Of a stretch of 46,014 nt of DNA, positions 11,644 through 22,589 are shown in pieces. The notes beneath the pieces are model-generated. The model was not told where the DNA came from. It did no database searches and worked only from the letters and a program-made list of their open reading frames with translations. A program made the position numbers and the translations under genes. Source of the stretch: Scenedesmus sp. ARA3 (taxonomy: Eukaryota > Chlorophyta > Chlorophyceae > Sphaeropleales > Scenedesmaceae). The stretch is taken from the NCBI GenBank assembly GCA_004335835.1, contig RWJK01000968.1, forward strand, positions 7,538-53,551, given 5' to 3'. Numbering within the stretch: position 1 is the stretch's first letter; the number at the start of each line of letters is the position of its first letter.

Positions 11644-14600
11644 GCAGCCACAGGCAGTTGAAAGCATTGCGCAGTGCAGTGCTGTTCTACGTCCAACTTT
11701 TGTCACTTGCTTGATAAAAATGCACGCCACTAGTTAGATGGGTTGTCACGTGAGTCTCAAGCACCCCACGCAGTAGCCCTGTGGCAATTGGTGTGTCACA
11801 CGCATGCAGCATCAGCCTTTTCAGACAGGACGCTCTACGGCCTGTGAAACATTGTGAGCCATATGCATACAGCAGCAGCAGCAGCAGCAACGGCAGCAGA
11901 GCTAACACACATTGTGATCTGGCTCACCATGATGCGCTTCTGCCCGGCGCCGACCTGCTGCCAGCCTGCAACGTTGACAGGCACTGCACAGCAGCAGCAG
12001 CAGCAGCAGCAGCAGCACGACAGCGAGTGCAGTGCAGCACATAGACAATGAGGCAGGGTAATGGGGCATTACACCAGAAACGGCAGCAACACAGTTTTAA
12101 GAGGAACAGCATGTGCAGCGTGGCTGTGAGAGAAACCAGTGCTGCAATGCTGCTCATTGCGCTTTCCTGTGACTTATAACCGGCCGCTATTTTAACAGGC
12201 ACATGCTGGTCCAATAAATGATAACAAACGCGCCTGTGCTGAACTTGTGTCGGCTTACCCCTAGGCAACTGCTTGCGCATTCGTGGCGGTGGGGGCGGCG
12301 GCGGGGAGGGTGGCGGGGGTGGCGGCGGCGGTGGCGGCGGCGGGCACTGCCCACGTGCCAGGAACTGCACCCTCGCAGGCGGCACGCCGCAACCACCAAA
12401 CCAGTCCTTGTTGTACAGGAAATCGCTCGCTGTTGCAGGGTTGGCAACGCGTTTGATGCTGCATTTGGTGGCGTCTGCGGTGGATCCTGGCGCTGGTGCT
12501 GCTGACAGCCACCTGATGCCCATTGCGCTGCTGCCGCTGCTGCAGAGCTCTCCGGTGTACACCATGGACAGCATCGGCTGGCCGCAGCCGGGCACTGGGT
12601 GTGGAGCGTCCAGGGTTTGTGTTATGGCAGCTCCAAAGCCAATGCAGCCCTGCTTGACCATGCTGTCTGCCTGCTCCTGGATTGAGATGGCAGCTGCAAA
12701 GTTACATAACAAAGCAGCAGTAGGTCAGTTGTGGGGCTCGGCTGTGCTCTCCTGGCCTCTGGTTTGCTGGCTAGCTGCTAATGGCTGCGCCTATGATTAC
12801 TACCCGTCCCTACTACACCTCAGAACACAACAGGCTGTACATGGCGGTGGCCGTACACTCATGACAAAGGAAGGCAGAGCAAACAGTCCAATGTTTGGTC
12901 AAACACAGCTGAAAAAGGCAGAGCAGAAAGTACAAAGTCAACAAGCCAGGCACTCACGCATGAAAGGGTCTGTGCAAGCAAGCACCGGCATGCCAGGAAC
13001 CGCCTCCGGGCTAACGCCACACTCCCCAAGCCAAAGTAACGTGTCATTTGACAACGTAGCTTGGTTCGGCCGTGTTTTCACACAGTTTGGAAGCACGGCT
13101 CCAGAGCTTGCGTCAAACGCATACACGCCGCTCCACTGGATCTGGTAGCCGCTGCTGCCGCACTTCTCGCCCCACCAGGCGAGCTTGGTGCCGCTGCCGC
13201 TGCAGTTGCGCCAGGCTGCTGCTGCCGCCTCGCTGGGCTGCTTGGTGATGCCAGACAGCATCGGCGCGGGGATGCAGCTGAACGTTGTAGGAGGCGGCGG
13301 CGATCCAGCTGCAATGCATCCACACAAATGGTGGCTCAGTGAAACAGGGGGATAGTTTGAGAGAAGCTTTAAGTGCAATTGCCTCCAGCATACTTGCCAA
13401 CTGGGTGTGTGCGCTGTCTGTATGGTGGCGTAACTGGCGGAATGGGTGTTGCTGTCGACTTGTGTTACCATTCACCCCGCACCAACAGCTGAGAATGCTG
13501 GCGACAGCTGCTGCTGCTGCAACACAAAGGCAGCGGCAGCTGTGATTACTTTCGCTGATTGCACCTTGTTTCAAACTAACCCAAACAGAAACAAAAGGTA
13601 CCTAACTCTACTAGGTTGCCCAAATACCCAACTGTGCCAATCCTGTGGCATTTATTGCACCAATGGACCATGCAGCTAGCGAACTCTCTAAAGCACTGTG
13701 AACGCCCTCACCTTGTGCCACGTGCATGCACACATGACCACAGTCCAGCAATCTACACGCCTTCTGCTCCCTGCAAATTTCCTGCAGGCCCAGCCTCCAT
13801 AAAACCAACTTGACAGCCATCACCTTGTGCCACGCGTATGCACACATGACCCTAGTCCTGCTAGCTGTGTAAAATCTGCTCATCTGCATCTGCCCTGCCG
13901 CCCCCGGCCTCAAAAGAGTAATAACACAACACAAACACCCTCAACTTGCGCCATGCGTATGCACACGTCAGCCTCCACATACTTGACAGTGTCCACCGCC
14001 TGCAGCCCCCGGCCTCCATACAGTAACAAAGTAACACAATCACTCTCACCTTGTGCCACGCGTATGCACACGTCAGCCTCCACATACTTTACAATGTCCA
14101 CTGCCTGCAGCCCCCAGCCTCTACAGCGTAACAAAGTAACGACATAACATAAAATCTCTCACCTTGTGCCACGCGTATGCACACGTCAGCCTCCACATAC
14201 TTGACAGTGTCCACCGTCTGCAATCTCTGCGCCACTGCTTCACCAGCTGCACCTGCAGCCACTGACATAACAAAGCCCACCAAAGGCTGATCCTCTGTGC
14301 TGCGCAGCCGCCGCCGGGCGCCTGCTGCTGCTGCTGGCTCGCTGCCATACTGCTTCAATATGTCGAAGGGCAGCTGCACGTCCTCTGCTGCTGCTGGCTT
14401 GGCTGCTGCTGCTGCTGCTGCTGCTGCCTTGGCTGGGGGCTGGAAGGCAACCTTCAGGCTGTTCAAAGAGACGAGGACAGGCAGTTGTGTATGTGTAAGC
14501 AGTAGCACCGTGTAGGAGGGCAGAAGCACGTTGAGCAGTGGCTTGCGGTGACGCATGCTGCAGGCTGCTGCCACTGCTGCTGCTGCTTCTGCTGTGAAGC

Positions 14601-15433
14601 ACCGCAATCATATACTTTCCCATGTAAAAAGGCGTGCCGATTTTGTTGTCGCACAGTCATCTGGAAGCCAGACACGTTGCGGCAATGAAACCAACACGGG
14701 TGCCACCGCTAGCCTCCGCTGCTGCTGCCGTTGAGCCACGACCTGTGTGTGCTGCCATGCCATTGATGTAGTCTGTGATATCAATGGATGCAATATAAAT
14801 GTGCCTGATTCAACCTGGTGCAGTCTACTGCAACAGAGCCTGACGAGTGATGCAGTGTCACCTTTGCAGGCCTTGCTCCACGCTGTCAACCTTCTGCTGC
14901 TCAAACATGACCACATACTGCCCTGGAATCGCCTCCCCTGACGCTCTCCCTGCACACAGGCAACAGCACAACACAACGGCATGTTTGCCTGAAAGCAGTT
15001 CAGCAGCCAGTTGGCAGGGGCACTCACTGCTCCTTTCTGGGCTACTGCTGTGTGACGGTTCAGATGCTGTGCACCGCTCAATCGAGTGACTGAGTCATTT
15101 TGCTGGCGTGTTGCCCAACGGCCTGTTGCTGCATGTGTTCGAAGCAGGACTGGTGTAGCTTCAGCAGCCACCATCGCTGCTGCTGACACTGCTGCTGCTA
15201 CTGCTGCTGTTGCTGTTGCTGCATCTGGAGTCACTGCTGCTGCCAGGCCCACCTGTACACTTGCCACTCGCTGCTGCTCCTGCTGCGGCTGCTCTAGATG
15301 ATACACTGCTACCTTCAGCACTCTCTTCGATGGCTGCTGCTGCATGGCCTATCAGGAACGACAGCAATAGCAAGCATACGCACAGCCCGGGCCCCAACCA
15401 GCGTTGTCCAGGCATGCGACTCCGCAACTTCAT
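8117..15433 (-). CDS. secreted subtilisin-like serine protease, paralogue A (S8 family)
   Basis: Exons on the minus strand: 15433-15253, 14949-14862, 14458-14163, 13308-12958, 12693-12259, 11983-11928, 11594-11387, 10982-10932, 10308-10163, 9661-9529, 9038-8832, 8419-8117; about 817 aa. Order: signal peptide (hydrophobic core [14 protein letters not shown]), I9-like propeptide beginning IPGQYVVMF and resuming after an Ala-rich insert, a Cys-rich region with [11 protein letters not shown], an SPPPPPPP linker, then the catalytic domain. Catalytic residues: Asp495 ([11 protein letters not shown]), His533 (GHGTHVSG), oxyanion Asn650 (NEGQPSNN), Ser741 (SGTSQATPF). A likely secreted or wall-associated endopeptidase; substrate unknown. 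Oddity: an N at 8325 follows VAG, and the frame then shifts; paralogue B has six bases where A has one, so an assembly defect is more likely than a pseudogene. Introns are full of CAG tracts and duplicated exon edges. Confidence 0.85.
8325..8325. other. ambiguous base with apparent frameshift
   Basis: The only N in the window lies in the last exon of subtilase A, just after the catalytic-serine motif. Upstream of it the frame reads [12 protein letters not shown]; downstream the homologous frame [14 protein letters not shown] is offset. Aligned to paralogue B, five bases seem to be missing. Confidence 0.8.
8423..8464 (+). repeat. (CAG)14 microsatellite abutting a 3' splice site
   Basis: Fourteen perfect CAG units, read as CTG on the gene strand, end directly at the acceptor of the last exon of subtilase A. 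The tract occupies the place of the polypyrimidine tract. Confidence 0.9.
9014..9203 (-). repeat. exon 11 5' edge of subtilase A, three copies
   Basis: The native edge (9014-9038, encoding NEGQPSNN around the oxyanion asparagine) recurs at about 9084-9111 and 9171-9203. A CAG tract separates each copy from the next, and every copy keeps an AG|G acceptor. Confidence 0.75.
9268..9575 (-). repeat. exon 10 3' edge of subtilase A, three copies
   Basis: The native end (9529-9575) encodes [13 protein letters not shown]. Copies at about 9400-9450 ([13 protein letters not shown]) and 9268-9322 ([13 protein letters not shown]) lie downstream in the intron. The degree of divergence suggests different ages. 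Confidence 0.72.
9601..9925 (-). repeat. exon 10 5' edge of subtilase A, three copies
   Basis: The native start (9601-9661) encodes [18 protein letters not shown]. Copies at 9727-9783 and 9869-9925 lie upstream in the intron, separated by CAG-rich tracts. Each copy follows ...CTGCAG| and begins GTGCACCAGATCAGC. This intron is absent from paralogue B. Confidence 0.8.
10255..10690 (-). repeat. exon 9 5' edge of subtilase A, four copies
   Basis: The native start at 10308 encodes [10 protein letters not shown]. Copies start near 10427 and 10548, with a degenerate one near 10690. Each follows CATGCAG or a similar acceptor and spans about 35-45 nt of exon, with intron sequence between them; unit length is about 120 bp. 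Confidence 0.75.
11209..11262 (-). repeat. intronic copy of the exon 7 3' edge (catalytic His box) of subtilase A
   Basis: This segment encodes [17 protein letters not shown] and is followed by GTGCGT, matching the native exon 7 end at 11387-11440 and its donor. It lies in the downstream intron. Confidence 0.78.
11604..11642 (+). repeat. (CAG)13 microsatellite near the acceptor of subtilase A exon 7
   Basis: Thirteen perfect CAG units (CTG on the gene strand) lie about ten bases before the acceptor of the exon that carries the catalytic aspartate and histidine. Confidence 0.9.
13701..14235 (-). repeat. exon 3 3' edge of subtilase A, five ~112-bp units
   Basis: The native end of exon 3 ([14 protein letters not shown] and donor at 14163) is iterated at about 14042, 13928, 13820 and 13708, spacing 108-114 bp. 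The first two copies are near perfect and keep the peptide and a GTGAG-like donor; the last two keep only the donor-proximal part. Each unit carries about 55 nt of exon and about 55 nt of intron, including a CTGCAG before the exon piece. Confidence 0.82.
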
Positions 15434-16093
15434 AGCGGTTGCCGAACCTTTATACGAGATTGCTGCTGAATCGGCATGCTAGCGATAGTCCTGAGCGGGT
15501 TGAGGGCAGCGGAACAGCTGGGAAGTGGCGAACTCACACGGACGTGCCACTATTGTGCTACCTGAGTACTTCGGTTGAACACGGTTTGATCAAACTTCGT
15601 CAGCAACAACACGCATCGACGAACCCACGGTCGCCTCTGCCATGACTTGGTCCGTATTCGGTGATTTGTCACCTGCTGCCAGTGACAACTGAACCTCCTG
15701 GCTAGCTTCAGGGCGAAAGCTTGGCACAAAGTCGAGCACTGCATTGAAACGTTGCTGGATAGCAATATTATATCTTGGCGTGCAAGAGTGTGCATTGTGT
15801 TCTGTGATGTTCACTCTCTCATTTTCTGGCCTGGGACTGTGCGCTGACCCTCCTGTGGCTCATGAAAATGCCATTTGAGAGGGTGCCAGGACATACTTGT
15901 AACTGCTCTCCATAAAAAAAAGTAGCACGCAGGGCATCCTAGTCACGGATTCTCTCCATCTGATGGTCATCACTGCACACTCCCAGCTTCGAACTTCAAC
16001 ATTGAGTGTGCTGCAAACTAGCGCTCAGGGCAAGGTGCACTCGAATCAGTTCTGTTACATGTGCAACCCAACAGAATCGCCAAACCCAATCGC
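15434..16093. other. intergenic region between the two subtilases
   Basis: 660 bp between the start of A and the stop of B, both on the minus strand. It should contain the 3' end of B and the promoter of A. I see no conserved coding frame, and it is poorer in CAG than the genes. Confidence 0.6.
16055..16059 (-). promoter_or_regulatory. candidate UGUAA poly(A) signal of subtilase B
   Basis: TTACA on the plus strand (TGTAA on the minus strand) lies 35 nt past the stop of B. Motif match only. Confidence 0.25.
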
Positions 16094-17055
16094 TCAGTAT
16101 GCATCAGCCCAGCCCAGCCAGCCATAATGATACACGGACCCCGCAGCCGCATGCGCAGTGTCCGCGCTAAACCCATACCCAGGGTTTTCAGCGTTATAAA
16201 CCGCAAACTCCTGCAGAGCCGCAGCCACGTTTTGCGACCCGAGAGACTCCCGGCAAGCCCCGCTTGCATAGCAGCGCGCAAAGATGCCTGCAATGTGGGG
16301 TGTGGCCTGAGATGTGCCAGATTCGCTGCAGTAGCCGCTCGGGTTGTAAAGGGTGATGGGGCAGGTGCTGTTCACGGCGATGCCTGCAGCAGCACACAAA
16401 GAAGAGCCAAGCCAGCATAAGAGTTGTGTTGGGTTCTGTGAGAAGCGGGCCAAGCGTGGCTGCAGGCTGCTGCTGCTGCTGTATGAGAAATTTCCTGTTG
16501 CATATTGCTTGCTCATCCTGCGCCTGACCGCAAGCGGTGGTGTGCTGTCGGTTGCAGGCTATGCCAGCCTTGCCGCTGGCGGTGCAACTCCGCGCCAAAA
16601 CCCTGTCGCTGCAAACGCCATGCACTTGGTACCACGTGCAATGAACCAAACCCCTCGCACATCCTACCTGGTGCTGCCACAGTGCGGTTGATCTTGTCAG
16701 GTGTCAGAGGCCACATTGCATCAGCAGGGTTCTGCGCCAGCCACAGGTAGTTGCTGAAGCTGGCAGGAGCCTGGCTGGGATCTACCTGACCTTGCTGCTG
16801 GTCGAGCGCTGTGACAGTAACTGTTGAGGGGCAGCCTGCCGGGCATCTGTTGTTGTTCAGGGGTTGGCCCTCGTTGCCTGTTATGCATGGTGTGCAGTGG
16901 CGGCGGCAGCAGCAGCAGGTTGAGACGTGCGCATGGGCAGATAACTGGGCATTTCTTGTTCCCGCTTTGATCTCTGGCTGGTGAGGACGGTGTGGCGAAC
17001 CAAACATGCAGGGTGCGGCAGCAGTGCTACTCCCATCCATCCACCCAGACATTAA

Positions 17056-17086
<31 letters not shown>

Positions 17087-17327
17087 TCCCAGCCAGCGCC
17101 TCACACACTTCACAACGCTATCCGATAGCCGGGCCCCCTCACCTGCTGCGCTCACTGACACCACTCCAGCCTCCGCCTCCAGCCGCGCCAGCAGCTCACA
17201 CACAGCATCCGCAAGCGCCCTGCTGCCGCTGCTCACACAGCCAGCCCACCTGCCCCACTGACACCATCCCAGCCCCTGTCTCAATCCTGGCCAACCAGCC
17301 AGCTAGCCGGCAAGCCAGCGTAGCACA

Positions 17328-17366
<39 letters not shown>

Positions 17367-19065
17367 TAGGCCCTTCAAGAATTCAAACATTGGCCCCCTC
17401 ACCTGCCGCGCTCACTGACACCACCCCGGCCTCATTTTCCAGCCTCCCCAGCAGCTCACACACAGCATCAGCCAGCGCCCTGCTGCCGCTGCTCACACCA
17501 AACGCAAGGCTCAGGTTCACCACGCCAACTGACAGCTGCTGCGCATTCGTGGCGCCGCCGGGGTTGGGGATGCTGCCATTGAGGCTGGTCTCCAGTAGCC
17601 AGCTGAGTGCAGCGATGATGCTGGAGGCTTCGCCGGAGCCTGCTGCGTTGAGTACTTTGAGGCCAACAATGGGGGCGCCTGCATGCAGTTGAGACATGCG
17701 CGGGATGCATGTACACGCGCGTGATTGAGTTCGACAGTATTGAACTGCTGTGGGTGTCTTACGGATGAGGATATGTGGTGTGGGTTGCAGGCGGCTGCCC
17801 AGACGCACAGCGGGAAGAGGCACATTAACGTCAGTTTTTGTCAGCAGCTGAGTGCCGCAATGATGCTGGAGGCGTCACCCGAGCCTGCTGCATTGAGCAC
17901 CTTCAAGCCAACGATAGATGTGCCTGCATGCATGCATGCAGGCAGGTGCATGTGGGGAGTCAGAGTGATTGGAGTGAGATGATGCTGGAGGCTTCGCCGG
18001 AGCCTGCTGCGTTGAGTACTTTGAGGCCGACAATGGGGGCGCCTGCATGCATGCAAAGAATGCATGTACATGCGGGTGGTTCAGGGCATTGAGTACTTTG
18101 GGGTTAACAATAGATGCGACTGCATGTATCAGCAGACATGCGGTTGAGTTACGACGGCAGGATGACGCATGCTGAGTGCAGCGATGATGGAGGAGGTTTC
18201 GCCAGAGCCTGCTGCGTTAAGCACCTTCAGGCCCACAATAGGGGCGCCTGCATGCACAGGGCGGCAGGATCAAACTGCTGTGGGTGCCACGAATATGAGG
18301 ATGTACGGTGTTTGCAGGCGACTCCCCTGAAGCACAGCACGACCCAGAAGCACAGCACCAAGAAAAAGCAGGCAGCTTTTGCACATCGCGAGTTGCGTCG
18401 CAACGCAGCAGGCCCCGGTGAGTTTGAGTGCGGCGATGATGCTGGAGGCTTCCCCAGAGCCTGCTGCATTGAGTACTTTGAGGCCAACAATAGGGGCGCC
18501 TGCATGCAGTTGAGGCATGGTTGAGTTACGGCGGCAGGATGACACATGCTGAGAGCAGCGATGATGCTGGAGGCGTCACCAGAGCCTGCTGCGTTGAGCA
18601 CCTTGAGGCCAACAATGGGCGCGCTTGCAGGCAGGCAGGCAGGCAGGCAGGCATGCGGTCGAAGCAGGGCGGCAGGATGACACACAGCGGTGTGATGTAT
18701 GATTGAGGTTTGTTGAACAGCCGCGTGTACATTGCAGGCAGCTCCTCAGTGGGCACAGCAACATTGCAGATAGGGAGGTTATTGCGCACTTTGACGTGAG
18801 GTCATTAAGTCCAAACCTGATGCTGATCATAACAGCTGCAGCAGCGGATCCTGAGTTGTGTGTTGCACTGTGCTGCGCTGCGCTGCGCTGCGCTGCGCTG
18901 CGCTGCGCTGCGCTGCGTGAAGACACAATGCAACCCTCTATCCACACAATCTATCATTTTTGCTGCGCTGCTGTCTGCTCGACGATGGCAGCTCACCAGG
19001 CAGCATGCCCAGCACGCCATAGCCGTTGTTGAGGGCGCCAATTGTACCTACAGCAGCAGCAGCAG

Positions 19066-19097
<32 letters not shown>

Positions 19098-22000
19098 CAT
19101 GTTACATGGTTGCATTAGCCTGAAACAGCAATTGGTGACTTGTCCAGCACGTGGACAAACAGGATAATGGCGGAGCACAGGCAGCGCAGTGTGCGGCAGC
19201 CACATCTGCACAATGCAAGCAGCGTGGCGGCCGCAACCCAAAGCGATTGCAGGTCACATGTGTCGCTCCTGCAAAATGTAGCACACACCATGTTGGGGTG
19301 ATTGCGTGCAACATGCGCAGGTATAGCCCAGCCTTCTTGTACCAAACTTCCGCGTGTGTGGTGCGCAGCAGGCTGTCACGCCAGGCATCATGGCCGCCAC
19401 GCTTCACATCACAACAAGTGCATTTGGGAGTAACAACGCTGCATAACAGATAAGAGCCTTGCAAGCACAAACCAGACACGTGTGTGCCGTGCCCAAGGCC
19501 ATCATAGCAGCCATGCGTTGCTGAATACACCACAGAACACGCCGCAAAGCCAACAGGTGCTCCAACGTCATCAACCCATTGCCAAATAACCACCGCCACT
19601 CACCAGAGACGTGTGTGCCGTGCCCCAGGCCATCATAGCAGCCTCCGTCCCTGTTAGGATCAGGGCTGCGCTCATCATTGAACTGCTTTGTGTAGACAAC
19701 ATTCAGGTCTGGGTGGCTGCACTGTATGCCGCTGTCGATCACTGCCACTGCGGCGGGAAACACTGGTGCGACAGTCTGCAGCTGCCCGGTTGCGGCGCTG
19801 GTTGTGACAGCCTGCGGTGAGCAGCAGCGGCAGGGCGATATGCATGCGGAGTTGGCCAGGAGACTTCAGCTTCATGCTGTGCAGACGAAGCTCGTGGCAT
19901 ACCGATGCACAATAGAAGAACATCTGCATGCAGCAAGCCTTACTAGTGCCGCAAACGTCTGCTGCATTGCTTGGCAGTATGGTCAAATAGCTCTGATGTG
20001 CACTTGCAATGTGCCCAAGCACACCTCGCCATGATCCTGAGCCTTGCATTGGCTACATACCGTGTACTTCACAATCAGAGCATACAGTTGCACCAAAAAC
20101 AGCCTGTTGCGAGTATATCTGGCAAGCCAAGGCCGTGCTGAACTTCAACTTCAACTTCAATTTCAGCCTGAAGCGGGCCTCACCATGATGCGGGCCATGC
20201 CAGAGAGCAATTTCGTTTGATATTAATAATACGTTAATTTGTTATTGTTCTTAACAGCAAAGCAACAAATGTGCTCAAGCGGGCCTCACCATGATGCGGG
20301 CCATGCCGATCGGCACTGTCTGAGACCCCGAAGTGTCCACAGGCACTGCGGCAGCAGCAGCAGCAGCAGCAGCAGCAGGATGCATCCAAGGATGGATCTG
20401 ATGGATGACTAACAGCAGGCAAGGGCAGCTGAAACAGGCTATGTAGAACTGCGAGCGCGTTGCGCTTGCAGCTGCTGCGGAAGCCGGCACAGGCACGCCC
20501 CGGCTGCAGCAGCAAAACATCTGCAGCGACTGCAGCATGTATAGAATGCACACCCAGGTGATAACAGCGATCAAAAGTCTTCAGATCACACAGCTTGGAA
20601 GCGTACCGCGTGGTAGCTGTGTCCATTGGCGGGGCGGCGGCGGCGGCGGAGGAGAGGGGGGCGGGGGTGGCGGCGGCTGTGGCGGCGGGGGGCACTGCCC
20701 ACGCGCCAGGAACTGCACCCTCGCAGGCGGTACGCCGCAGCCGCCAAACCAGTCTTTGTTGTACAGGAAATCACTGGCTGTTGCAGGGTTTGCAGAGCGT
20801 TTGATGGTGCATTTGGTGGCATCTGCGGTGGATCCTGGCGCTGGTGCTGCTGACAGCCACCTGATGCCCATTGCGCTGCTGCCGCTGCTGCAGAGCTCTC
20901 CGGTGTACACCATAGATAGCATCGGCTGGCCGCAGCCAGGCACTGGGTGTGGAGCATCCAAGGTTTGTGCTATGGCACCTCGGAATGCAATGCACCCTTG
21001 CTTGACCATGCTGTCTGCCTGCTCCTGGCTGGAGATGGTAGCTGCAAAGGCACAGACAGCAAGTGGTCAAAAATAACTTCAAGCAGCATCCGGAAGTGCA
21101 TTGGATTCTGCAGCTGCATGATATTGGTAACCCAGATCATCGCAGTCCACGTTTGATGGTAAAAAGATCAGCTACTGCCACCTGCCTTGTAGTTATGTCA
21201 AAGTAATGGCAGTGTATGTGTTTAAACAGCACTTCTCAGCTCACCTGCAAACTCGTCAGTGCATGTGATTGTGGGCATGTCTGGAACGGCCCCCGGCTGC
21301 ACCCCGCAATCACCAAGCCACAGGAGTGTGTCATTCGACGGTGCTGCCTGCTGAGGCCTTGACTTCACACAGTTTGGCAGCACTGCTCCAGTGGTGGCAT
21401 CAAATGCATACACGCCGCTCCACTGGATCTGGTAGCCGCTGCTGCCGCACTTCTCGCCCCACCAGGCGAGCTTGGTGCCGCTGCCGCTGCAGTTGCGCCA
21501 GGCTGCTGCTGCCGCCTCGCTGGGCTGCTTGGTGATGCCGGACAGCATCGGCGCGGGGATGCAACTGAATGTAGATGGCGGCGGCGGTGAGCCAGCTGCG
21601 CATAGCAGCAGTGGTGACAGGCATTTGAATAATTTTAACCTTATCAACAACCACTGCGGTGACAATGGAATACCTGTACCAAAGACACAGCTGAACTGCC
21701 ATCACACATATGGAAGGGCTGTCCCCGTGTGCGGCATAAAGCACGTCGCAAAGGCATCATGGCTGCAAGGCTGACGTCTGCCACAGGTGGTATGCACTGA
21801 TTGTCTGAGCCCTGTGCAAGCAAGCTGTACACATGCATACATTGCGCGGTGCGGCCGCGCAGTTGCAGCTGTAAGCACACTGCTGCAGGCTGTCCACACC
21901 CGACCGTTCAGCGCCCTGCCGCTCACCCTGCGCCGATCGCACGCAGACGTCATTCACAACAGTCTTCACAGTGTCTACTGCCTTCATGCGCTGCACAACG

Positions 22001-22554
22001 GCCTCTCCAGCAGCATCAGCTCCCACCTGCACAGCGCGTCACATAAACAAGCACAAATACATGCATCTTACACAGCTGAGCAGCGGTGCAACATCAGCCT
22101 CTCTAGGGGCATCAGCTCCCACCTGCACAGCGCAGCCGCACCGCGTGTTGGGAACTTCAGAAACAACTCCCCTACTCCTGTGTGCGCAGTGTGAATTGAA
22201 CTCCCGCCACAAGCGTGCAGCAGGTCCTAGCGCACAGTGCTGCCAAGCTAAAAGCACGCAAACAAGTGCGCATTGCGTGTGAGACATCTGAGAGGCAGGC
22301 ACATCAGCCGCAACTGTGCCAGTCCCTCTCCGCTGCCGCGTTTGCACAGTGCAGCAGCTGGACCAGCTGTGCAATATTTTTGGAGACCTGTGCTTTGTTG
22401 TCAATGTCACTGTTGTTACTAATGTGTCACTCTGTTGTTACAAATGTGTCACTCTGTTACATCTCAGTTACCTTCACGACAAAGCCCACAAGCGGCTTGG
22501 GCCTCCTGCTGTATGGCCTGCTGTTAGTGCCGCCTGCTGCTGCTGAGCTGGTGG

Positions 22555-22589
<35 letters not shown>

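Noticed and set aside
12273..13148. Gly-rich open frame opposite subtilase A (and its twin at 20537-21076)
   Set aside because: The glycine run is the reverse complement of the SPPPPPPP linker; the frame is a shadow of exons 4-5 of A and of exon 6 of B.
13701..14235. Reading the 112-bp array as a CRISPR or satellite
   Set aside because: Units carry exon sequence and splice sites of the host gene, there are no unique spacers, and the genome is eukaryotic.
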